From Chlorops oryzae (lineage: Eukaryota > Arthropoda > Insecta > Diptera > Chloropidae): DNA of 64,000 nucleotides. The notes under the pieces were generated by a model. The model worked only from the letters and a program-made list of their open reading frames with translations. It made no database searches and was not told the DNA's origin. The stretch covers positions 110,418,139-110,482,138 of the forward strand of contig CM035806.1 of the NCBI GenBank assembly GCA_020466095.1, in the 5' to 3' direction. A program made the translations under genes and the position numbers. This document shows, in pieces, positions 42,905 through 53,239 of this stretch (position 1 is its first letter; each line of letters opens with the position of its first letter).

Positions 42905-44455
42905 ATATATGCAGTATTTCACTGATAAAAGCGCTGCTGGATAATTGCATCTCTTGGTTAAATGCGCAGAAAACATTGCAATTTCGAAAGCCTATTTTAT
43001 ATACGGGGTTTCTTATAGCGTGTTCTCTCTTTACCCGAAAATACGTGTTTTCGACATTTTCGTATTTTCGTCTGAAATCACGAATAAATCAAGGAGTGTT
43101 GTCATAGAGAAAACTGTCAAATGAAAATACGCTACGGTACGAAAATACACGTGCTTTGAACGAAATTATGCACGAAAATACGAAAAATATTAAACTTTTA
43201 ATTTCCGAAGTTTTTATACTTGAAATCGTTCAACAGCATTTTCATTAATCGAAAAAACGTAATTTTAAAAACTAATTTGAACAGCCTTATATCTTAAAAT
43301 AGGAAAACTTCGATTGCATCTCATCACTCATGTGATTTCCTCGTGGGTTTTGTTTTCGGTTTCCCGCTTATTCATTCCAACCAGAGTACTTAGAATTTGG
43401 GCGCACTCGATTCTTTAACAGATAAGCATACACAGGCTTTCATACAAACAAAGCCTTAGTTAACAAACATACATACACAGGTTTTCATAAGGGTGACCAA
43501 ACGTCCTTTTTTAAAAGGACATGTCCTTTTTTTGGCGATTTGGGGAAAGTAATTAATCGGCCTTTGTTTGTCCTTTATTTTATTCATATTTCTGGTGATA
43601 TTAATAAACCTCGTTCCAGTGTATATAACTTATTACTAATAAGTGCATACTAGGGTGTCCGATTTTTTTTTTTTTGGAAATATTAAAATGTCCACACGGA
43701 ATTCGGAAGATAATTGTCTAAAAATATTTTGAGCATTTTTCAGATTTTTTGAAGGACGTTTAGAGGTCGCGCAAATGAATTTTATGGGGAAACCTCCACT
43801 TTTGAGGGAAGGATTGTAATTTATACCTCAAATCGATGCCTAAGTGTAAAATTTTATTGTGAAATGTAATCAGGTCCAAAGATAATGAATTTAGCTTTAT
43901 TTTGGGTCGTACAGAAGGGGGCTTAAAATCGTTTTTCAGGATTGAAATGAAGTTTTTTTGAAAAACCAAAAAAAAAAAAAAAAAAAATAATAAAACTCGT
44001 TTCAAATGTAAAATCTGAGTATGCAGATTTAAAGTCCAATCAATTCTTAGCAAATAAAAAACAATGTTCATTTACGTTGTATTTTGACGAAGTTATGCTA
44101 ATTTAAAATTAGTGCTCACCTTTGTGTGCGCGATTTTTGGTTTTCGATTTATGGTTTCCTTTATTTAACCGAAGGCAATTTGGTCACCCTAGTTTTCATA
44201 TGCACAGCCCTCAGTTACCAAACATCTCTAATGAAAATACATAAATTTTTCTATAGGCCTTTCCCTTACCGTTTCGTTGCCACAATTCTAGTAGCGCTCT
44301 TTAGAAAAATATTTTTTATCTATTCTATTAAATTAAAAAAAATATATTCACAAATAAAAAAACAAAATTAAAGTTAAACAAAAAAATAAAAAATTATAAC
44401 CCTCCATGAGTTTCGAACCGGAGGCTGCTCGCTTGTGCGGCTAGCATTCATACCA
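42905..44455 (-). repeat. Right arm of the 1.55-kb inverted duplication
   Basis: Reverse complement of 29310-30870, with few differences by eye. It ends at the tRNA-like sequence near 44401-44450. Confidence 0.9.
43489..44191. mobile_element. hAT-like element nested in the right arm, 703 bp
   Basis: Ends AAGGGTGACCAAA and ATTTGGTCACCCTA. GTTTTCAT flanks both sides exactly (43481-43488, 44192-44199). It is the same insertion as at 29581-30282. Confidence 0.9.
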
Positions 44456-44599
44456 TATATAATATTATATGGTTAATTCCCTGAGGGATATTTCCCATTT
44501 TGAGGGAATTTTCACACCAAATATTGTAAAAAGGGAAAAAGGGATTTTCTTTGCTTTGTTTAACACGATAGAAGGATTTTTCAATAATCGATACCAAGC

Positions 44600-44726
44600 G
44601 CTCCTGCGAGCGGCTCGGCTCGATGCAATGCTCGATCGTATGTGGTAATGTTGGTCGATAATTTTGGCTCGCTAACATCACCTATTACGATCGAGCATTG
44701 CATCGACCCAAGCCGCTCGCAGGAGC
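44600..44726. repeat. Strong palindrome, arms about 41 bp
   Basis: GCTCCTGCGAGCGGCT... (44600-44640) pairs with ...AGCCGCTCGCAGGAGC (44686-44726), with a few mismatches. The loop partly pairs too, so the whole 127 bp can fold into a hairpin. It may be a MITE or a regulatory hairpin. Confidence 0.8.
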
Positions 44727-45542
44727 ATGCTCGAATTTGGATGTGATAACAAACTTGTAGGTATTTATTGTTAATATGTATATACTAGGCTGGGTCGTTT
44801 TTACGAAAGTTCTATGATCGCGTTGGAATAGTAAAATTATGTTTCCTTATGTATAAAAAATAATTTTGTGTAAAAAAAAAAATCAAAATAAGTTGCATCT
44901 TCATACCGCGCAAGCGGATTGAAAGTTGGAAGAAAAAATTTATATGAGATTTTTCCGACTTCAATGATAAAATTTAGAATTTCTCAGCTTTAATCTCATT
45001 TTTTAAATACATTATGTTCCCAGATATTTTTGGTCATAAAACTATCTTTCAAAGGAAAGCAACGAAACTACGATCGACCAAAATTTTACGGAGATATGGT
45101 CGAAGAAACTCAGACCTGAGGAAATTGCTCCAAGACATGCCAAAAATGTGTTCGAACCTATCAATTTTGTAACCATTTGGAAGAAGGCATATTGCCATTT
45201 CAAAAAAAACTTCCTTGAAGAAAATCGGTTATTTCATAAGGTTGTTATAACAATTTATATATTTATCTATTTATCGGTTTCATTTCAGAACGTGCCCTGA
45301 AAAAAAAGTCCATGAAAGTTTAAAATCCTTCTACTTGAGCTCGAACAGGAAAAAATAACGCTCAATTACGATTATAGATTTTTTAAATCGGTTCACAGAA
45401 ACCAAAGTTACACGGCTTTGAAATTGGACAATTTATTATTTTTTAAATCCTGTGTTAGTTAAAAAAAAATGCCGAAAAGTATACTACATTTTTTTTGATT
45501 CGATAATGAGCTCATGTTTGGGAAAAATATATAGCAAAGTCA

Positions 45543-45970
45543 TATCCGACAAACTCTGTGTCGAGGGTATATGGCATTTTTTCGTCCGTACTCGAGATAG
45601 AGTTAAAAAAAAATTTATATAGAAATGGTTAGTATCACCAGGAAATTCCATTTAGCCATATCGGTCTGTTACAGTTTTCTTATCGAAGGAGTTGAGCAAT
45701 CTTGACTAAAGGTATGGAGATTTGGGGAGCTATGAACAAGAACATGTTCGAGAATGGGCTTGATCGGATTGTTTTTAGGGATCCCTCCAGTACAAGCGTC
45801 TGTTATGAATATCACGAAAACTGATCTGTTTGTATATTTGTGATATTTTGATTTAATTTTCAGTTTGAGCTTATTTACAAAATTTTAAAAAGCGGGCGTA
45901 GCTAGAGGGTTGGTTTGGAGAAATGCCTCCTATATCCACAATTTACAAGAGTATTGAATTAATACTTATT
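45543..45970 (-). mobile_element. Decayed repeat D (relative of A/C) in the hairpin loop
   Basis: CCGACAAACTCTGTGTCGAGGGTAT, then ATCACCAGGAAATTCCATTTA and blocks like GAGAATGGGCTTGATCGGA, in the same order as repeat A but more diverged. It stops near the GGGCGTAGC block and lacks the AACAAGTAAG end. Confidence 0.7.
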
Positions 45971-46625
45971 GATTAAAAAAATCAAGCAATGCTGATTTTT
46001 TGAGCCTCCCAAGCGGTTTAAAGTTGAAGTAAGTTGACTTTGCTATATATTTTTCCCAAACATGAGCTCATTATCGAATCAAAAAAAATGTAGTATACTT
46101 TTCGGCATTTTTTTTTAACTAACACAGGATTTAAAAAATAATAAATTGTCCAATTTCAAAGCCGTGTAACTTTGGTTTCTGTGAACCGATTTAAAAAATC
46201 TATAATCGTAATTGAGCGTTGTTTTTTCCTGTTCGAGCTCAAGTAGAAGGATTTTAAACTTTCATGGACTTTTTTTCAGGGCACGTTCTGAAATGAAACC
46301 GATAAATAGATAAATATATAAATTGTTATAACAACCTTATGAAATAACCGATTTTCTTCAAGGAAGATTTTTTTGAAATGGCAATATGCCTTCTTCCAAA
46401 TGGTTACAAAATTGATAGGTTCGAACACATTTTTGGCATGTCTTGGAGCAATTTCCTCAGGTCTGAGTTTCTTCGACCATGTCTCCGTAAAATTTTGGTC
46501 GATCGTAGTTTCGTTGCTTTCCTTTGAAAGATAGTTTTATGACCAAAAATATCTGGGAACATAATGTATTTAAAAAATGAGATTAAAGCTGAGAAATTCT
46601 AAATTTTATCATTGAAGTCGGAAAA

Positions 46626-46694
46626 ATCTCATATAAATTTTTTTTTCCAACTTTCAATCCGCTTGCGCGGTATGAAGATGCAACTTATTTTGAA
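46626..46694 (+). repeat. 69-bp flank of the array, left copy
   Basis: Identical in content to 63701-63769 (ATCTCATATAAATTT ... CTTATTTTGAA), apart from T-run length. It is the point of the hairpin arm where the array is embedded. Confidence 0.85.
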
Positions 46695-47846
46695 ATATGT
46701 TCAGACATCCGACTCAGAGGGTTTTTGGTAAAATTCAAAGACCGTCTAAGCCGATACAGTTCCCTTTTTTGTTTTTAATATCGTAAGTGCTCCGTTTTTT
46801 TGACTGCTCATCTAAAATTTTAAGTATTTAACGCTTTTTTAAAAAATTCAGCGTTTTTTTTAGAAAAGAAAAACATTTAAAAAGAATTTTTTTACCCAAT
46901 TTACTACTTTATCCGGCATAAGAGACTTCCTTTTCGATCGACATTATAACTTTGTTTCTATAAAAGTAGTCGATCTTTTCTGCTTCACCTGACGTTTTTA
47001 TCAATCTGATATTTCACCACTCTGACTATTTTTGCCCCATGAACGGACAATTTTTGGATACCCCCGTCTTTGAGGACTCTCTCAGAGATATGTTCAGACA
47101 TCCGACTCAGAGGGTTTTTGGTAAAATTCAAAGACCGTCTAAGCCGATACAGTTCCGCTTTTTTGTTTTTAATATCCTAAGTGCTCCGTTTTTTTGACTG
47201 CTCATCTAAAATTTTAAGTATTTAACGCTTTTTTAAAAAATTCAGCGTTTAACGCTTTTTTAAAAAATTCAGCGTTTTTTTTAGAAAAGAAAAACATTTA
47301 AAAAGAATTTTTTTACCCAATTTACTACTTTATCCGGCATAACAGAAATATGTTCAGACATCCGACTCAGAGGGTTTTTGGTAAAATTCAAAGACCGTCT
47401 AAGCCGATACAGTTCCCTTTTTTAGGCATCACAGAAATATGTTCAGACATCCGACTCAGAGGGTTTTTGGTAAAATTCAAAGACCGTCTAAGCCGATACA
47501 GTTCCCTTTTTTGTTTTTAATATCCTAAGTGCTCCGTTTTTTTGACTGCTCATCTAAAATTTTAAGTATTTAACGTTTTTTTAAAAAATTCAGCGTTTTT
47601 TTTATTTTTAATATCCTAAGTGCTCCGTTTTTTTGACTGCTCATCTAAAATTTTAAGTATTTAACGCTTTTTTAAAAAATTCAGCGTTTTTTTTAGAAAA
47701 GAAAAACATTTAAAAAGAATTTTTTTACCCAATTTACTACTTTATCCGGCATAAGAAATATGTTCAGACATCCGACTCAGAGGGTTTTTGGTAAAATTCA
47801 AAGACCGTCTAAGCCGATACAGTTCCCTTTTTTAGGCATCACAGAA

Positions 47847-49535
47847 ATATGTTCAGACATCCGACTCAGAGGGTTTTTGGTAAAATTCAAAGACCGTCTA
47901 AGCCGATACAGTTCCCTTTTTTGTTTTTAATATCCTAAGTGCTCCGTTTTTTTGACTGCTCATCTAAAATTTTAAGTATTTAACGCTTTTTTAAAAAATT
48001 CAGCGTTTTTTTTTAGAAAAGAAAAACATTTAAAAAGAATTTTTTTACCCAATTTACTACTTTATCCGGCATAAGAGACTTCCTTTTCGATCGACATTAT
48101 AACTTTGTTTCTATAAAAGTAGTCGATCTTTTCTGCTTCACCTGACGTTTTTATCAATCTGATATTTCACCACTCTGACTATTTTTGCCCCATGAACGGA
48201 CAATTTTTGGATACCCCCGTCTTTGAGGACTCTCTCAGAGAGATGTCATACGGACAATGTTGTTGAGGACAACTGGAATTAGGACATATTCCCCATACCC
48301 ACACACACCGTGTTATCTCATAGCAGATATGGACACCCGGACTCTAATGACCCAACAGATTTCTCAGATTGACATAGCTCCCCCCATTTATATATTTCAT
48401 TAATCGAAATCCTGAGTGCCAGAAGCCAAGTCAACACATACCCCCTGTGCGCGTGTAGCAGCACTCTCTAATGTTAAGAAGTCGAATATTTTTCTCTAAT
48501 GCCCCCGTCCCCAGAAAAGCTATGCTTTGTAATAAATTTCGTGTTGTCCTGTGTATCTTTCACCACCTCGACACTATAGCGCCATATGCAAGCTTGTCTC
48601 TGTTATGCAGATATTCAATTATGTCTTTGAGTGTTTGGAAACCTAGTTGATCATCCAACAAAAATCAAATTACTTTAAACAAATGTCGGTCATTTTAAAC
48701 GAATCTAGGTTACTTTAAAAGAAAAACCGATTTTTAAGGCGTATGTTGGTCACTTTTTTAAAACGATTCTAGGTTACTTTATGCCATACCGATCTTTACA
48801 AGAGAATATTGGTCACTGTAAGCGAGTCTTGAATGTTGGTCACTATAAGCGAGTCTAGAATGCTTAAACACGACCGATTTTTTTAAAACGACTCTAGGTT
48901 TGTCTAGGTGGCGTGATTAAATTTTGGTTATCTCAAACGAACTCTGTTACTTTAAGTGAAAATATGGTAACTTTAAACGAATTTTGGAAACTTTTAAACG
49001 AATTTTGGTTACTTAAAGCGAAAATTGGTTACTTTAAACGAAAAATTGGTCACTTAAAGCGAAAATTGGTTACTTTAAACGAAAAATTTGTCACTTTGAG
49101 CGAATTTTGGTTACTTTAAGCGATATATGGTTGCTTAAAGCGAAAATTTGGTCACCTTAAGCGAATTAAGGTTATTTTAAGCAAATTGTTACTTTAAACA
49201 AAATTTGGTCACTTTAAGCGAATTTTGGAAATTTTTAAACGAGTTTTGGTTACTTTAAGCGAATTTTGGAGACTTTTAAACGAATTTTGGTTACTTTAAG
49301 CGAAATTCGGTTACTTTAATCGAAAATTTGGTTATTTTAAGCAAATTGCGATTACTTTAAGCCCGAATGTAGTCAGATGAACACGATATAGATTTTAAAA
49401 AAACAAAATATTTATTTTAATCGAGTATTGAATTTTTAACCGATTATTGAATTTTAACCAATTATTGAATTTTAACCAATTTAAAGGCCTTTAAAAATAA
49501 AAATAAATTTATTTGAGCGAATTGAATTCACAGAA
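47847..49535 (+). repeat. Longest unit of the array, about 1.69 kb
   Basis: Contains all sub-blocks in order: shared end, GCGTTTTTTT hairpin block, TCGATCTTTTCTGC block, CCCATACCCACACACACC block, the ACTTTAA minisatellite (48655-49370) and a TTTTAACCAATTATTGAA tail. The other units are shorter versions of this one. Confidence 0.85.
48655..49370 (+). repeat. 21-bp-type minisatellite (ACTTTAARCGAA units)
   Basis: Degenerate units such as TTGGTTACTTTAAGCGAAA repeat about every 20-22 bp. Versions recur at 50340-51160, 52380-52620, 59998-60410, 61217-61920 and 62815-62890. Where the step is 21 bp an open frame appears with a seven-residue period; this is a by-product. Confidence 0.85.
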
Positions 49536-52500
49536 ATATGTTCAGACATCCGACTCAGAGGGTTTTTGGTAAAATTCAAAGACCGTCTAAGCCGATACAG
49601 TTCCCTTTTTTGTTTTTAATATCCTAAGTGCTCCGTTTTTTTGACTGCTCATCTAAAATTTTAAGTATTTAACGCTTTTTTAAAAAATTCAGCGTTTTTT
49701 TTAGAAAAGAAAAACATTAAAAAGAATTTTTTTACCCAATTTACTACTTTATCCGGCATAAGAGACTTCCTTTTCGATTGACATTATAACTTTGTTTCTA
49801 TAAAAGTAGTCGATCTTTTCTGCTTCACCTGACGTTTTTATCAATCTGATATTTCACCACTCTGACTATTTTTGCCCCATGAACGGACAATTTTTGGATA
49901 CCCCCGTCTTTGAGGACTCTCTCAGAGAGATGTCATACGGACAATGTTGTTGAGGACAACTGGAATTAGGACATATTCCCCATACCCACACACACCGTGT
50001 TATCTCATAGCAGATATGGACACCCGGACTCTAATGACCCAACAGATTTCTCAGATTGACATAGCTCCCCCCATTTATATATTTCATTAATCGAAATCCT
50101 GAGTGCCAGAAGCCAAGTCAACACATACCCCCTGTGCGCGTGTAGCAGCACTCTCTAATGTTAAGAAGTCGAATATTTTTCTCTAATGCCCCCGTCCCCA
50201 GAAAAGCTATGCTTTGTAATAAATTTCGTGTTGTCCTGTGTATCTTTCACCACCTCGACACTATAGCGCCATATGCAAGCTTGTCTCTGTTATGCAGATA
50301 TTCAATTATGTCTTTGAGTGTTTGGAAACCTAGTTGATCATCCAACAAAAATCAAATTACTTTAAACAAATGTCGGTCATTTTAAACGAATCTAGGTTAC
50401 TTTAAAAGAAAAACCGATTTTTAAGCATCACAGAAATATGTTCAGACATCCGACTCAGAGGGTTTTTGGTAAAATTCAAAGACCGTCTAAGCCGATACAG
50501 TTCCCTTTTTTGTTTTTAATATCCTAAGTGCTCCGTTTTTTTGACTGCTCATCTAAAATTTTAAGTATTTAACGCTTTTTTAAAAAATTCAGCGTTTTTT
50601 TTAGAAAAGAAAAACATTTAAAAAGAATTTTTTTACCCAATTTACTACTTAATCCGGCATAAGAGACTTCCTTTTCGATCGACATTATAACTTTGTTTCT
50701 ATAAAAGTAGTCACTTTTTTAAAACGATTCTAGGTTACTTTATGCCATACCGATCTTTACAAGAGAATATTGGTCACTGTAAGCGAGTCTTGAATGTTGG
50801 TCACTATAAGTGAGTCTAGAATGCTTAAACACGACCGATTTTTTTAAAACGACTCTAGGTTTGTCTAGGTGGCGTGATTAAATTTTGGTTATCTCAAACG
50901 AACTCTGTTACTTTAAGTGAAAATATGGTAACTTTAAACGAATTTTGGAAACTTTTAAACGAATTTTGGTTACTTAAAGCGAAAATTGGTTACTTTAAAC
51001 GAAAAATTGGTCACTTAAAGCGAAAATTGGTTACTTTAAACGAAAAATTGGTCACTTTGAGCGAAATTGAAAACTTTTTAACGAATTTTGGTTACTTTAA
51101 GCGACATATGGTTGCTTAAAGCGAAAATTTGGTCACCTTAAGCGAATTAAGGTTATTTTAAATATGTTCAGACATCCGACTCAGAGGGTTTTTGGTAAAA
51201 TTCAAATATGTTCAGACATCCGACTCACAGAAATATGTTCAGACATCCGACTCAGAGGGTTTTTGGTAAAATTCAAAGACCGTCTAAGCCGATACAGTTC
51301 CCTTTTTTGTTTTTAATATCCTAAGTGCTCCGTTTTTTTGACTGCTCATCTAAAATTTTAAGTATTTAACGCTTTTTTAAAAAATTCAGCGTTTTTTTTA
51401 GAAAAGAAAAACATTTAAAAAGAATTTTTTTACCCAATTTACTACTTTATCCGGCATAAGAAATATGTTCAGACATCCGACTCAGAGGGTTTTTGGTAAA
51501 ATTCAAAGACCGTCTAAGCCGATACAGTTCCCTTTTTTGTTTTTAATATCCTAAAAATATGTTCAGACATCCGACTCAGAGGGTTTTTGGTAAAATTCAA
51601 AGACCGTCTAAGCCGATACAGTTCCCTTTTTTGTTTTTAATATCCTAAGTGCTCCGTTTTTTTGACTGCTCATCTAAAATTTTAAGTATTTAACGCTTTT
51701 TTAAAAAATTCAGCGTTTTTTTTAGAAAAGAAAAACATTTAAAAAGAATTTTTTTACCCAATTTACTACTTTATCCGGCATAAGAGACTTCCTTTTCGAT
51801 CGACATTATAACTTTGTTTCTATAAAAGTAGTCGATCTTTTCTGCTTCACCTGACGTTTTTATCAATCTGATATTTCACCACTCTGACTATTTGTGCCCC
51901 ATGAACGGACAATTTTTGGATACCCCCGTCTTTGAGGACTCTCTCAGAGAGATGTCATACGGACAATGTTGTTGAGGACAACTGGAATTAGGACATATTC
52001 CCCATACCCACACACACCGTGTTATCTCATAGCAGATATGGACACCCGGACTCTAATGACCCAACAGATTTCTCAGATTGACATAGCTCCCCCCATTTAT
52101 ATATTTCATTAATCGAAATCCTGAGTGCCAGAAGCCAAGTCAACACATACCCCCTGTGCGCGTGTAGCAGCACTCTCTAATGTTAAGAAGTCGAATATTT
52201 TTCTCTAATGCCCCCGTCCCCAGAAAAGCTATGCTTTGTAATAAATTTCGTGTTGTCCTGTGTATCTTTCACCACCTCGACACTATAGCGCCATATGCAA
52301 GCTTGTCTCTGTTATGCAGATATTCAATTATGTCTTTGAGTGTTTGGAAACCTAGTTGATCATCCAACAAAAATCAAATTACTTTAAACAAATGTCGGTC
52401 ATTTTAAACGAATCTAGGTTACTTTAAAAGAAAAACCGATTTTTAAGGCGTATGTTGGTCACTTTTTTAAAACGATTCTAGGTTACTTTATGCCATACCG

Positions 52501-53040
52501 ATCTTTACAAGAGAATATTGGTCACTGTAAGCGAGTCTTGAATGTTGGTCACTATAAGCGAGTCTAGAATGCTTAAACACGACCGATTTTTTTAAAACGA
52601 CTCTAGGTTTGTCTAGGTGGCACAGAAATATGTTCAGACATCCGACTCAGAGGGTTTTTGGTAAAATTCAAAGACCGTCTAAGCCGATACAGTTCCCTTT
52701 TTTGTTTTTAATATCCTAAGTGCTCCGTTTTTTTGACTGCTCATCTAAAATTTTAAGTATTTAACGCTTTTTTAAAAAATTCAGCGTTTTTTTTAGAAAA
52801 GAAAAACATTTAAAAAGAATTTTTTTACCCAATTTACTACTTTATCCGGCATAAGAGACTTCCTTTTCGATCGACATTATAACTTTGTTTCTATAAAAGT
52901 AGTCGATCTTTTCTGCTTCACCTGACGTTTTTATCAATCTGATATTTCACCACTCTGACTATTTTTGCCCCATGAACGGACAATTTTTGGATACCCCCGT
53001 CTTTGAGGACTCTCTCAGAGAGATGTCATACGGACAATGT

Positions 53041-53175
53041 TTAAATATGTTCACAGAAATATGTTCAGACATCCGGAAATATGTTCAGACATCCGGAAAT
53101 ATGTTCACAGAAATATGTTCAGACATCCGACTCAGAGGGTTTTTGGTAAAATTCGGATGTCTGAACATATTTCTA
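53041..53175. repeat. Turning point of the array
   Basis: A cluster of very short units (GAAATATGTTCAGACATCCG several times) leads into GGGTTTTTGGTAAAATTC, directly joined to GGATGTCTGAACATATTTC in the opposite orientation at about 53153. Confidence 0.85.
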
Positions 53176-53239
53176 AAAAAAACGCTGAATTTTTTAAAAA
53201 AGCGTTAAATACTTAAAATTTTAGATGAGCAGTCAAAAA

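Larger units (their letters stand above)
46695..53152 (+). repeat. Array left half, units starting ATATGTTCAGAC
   Basis: Unit starts are at about 46695, 47098, 47348, 47437, 47758, 47847, 49536, 50437, then several short ones at 51160-51560, then 52628 and a cluster at 53045-53120. Each new unit starts at exactly the same base, while the previous one is cut at a different place, often with a CACAGAA or AAATA overlap at the join. Confidence 0.88.

Noticed and set aside
29801..44071. Same 69-residue ORF present in both inverted arms (29801-30010 plus, 43760-43969 minus)
   Set aside because: Conservation is explained by recent duplication of the arms; no known domain.
29310..44455. Polinton/Maverick with long terminal inverted repeats
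   Set aside because: The interior has no DNA polymerase B, integrase or capsid genes; its coding content is explained by BEL and LINE insertions.
43760..44681. ORFs 43760-44071, 44126-44371 and 44448-44681 as genes
   Set aside because: They lie in repeat arms or palindrome sequence and have no recognisable domains.
48913..51119. ORFs with heptads such as KIGYFKRKIGHLKR, repeated also at 59892-60152 and 61474-61680
   Set aside because: Direct product of a 21-bp minisatellite; all copies come from the array repeat, with no promoter or protein family.
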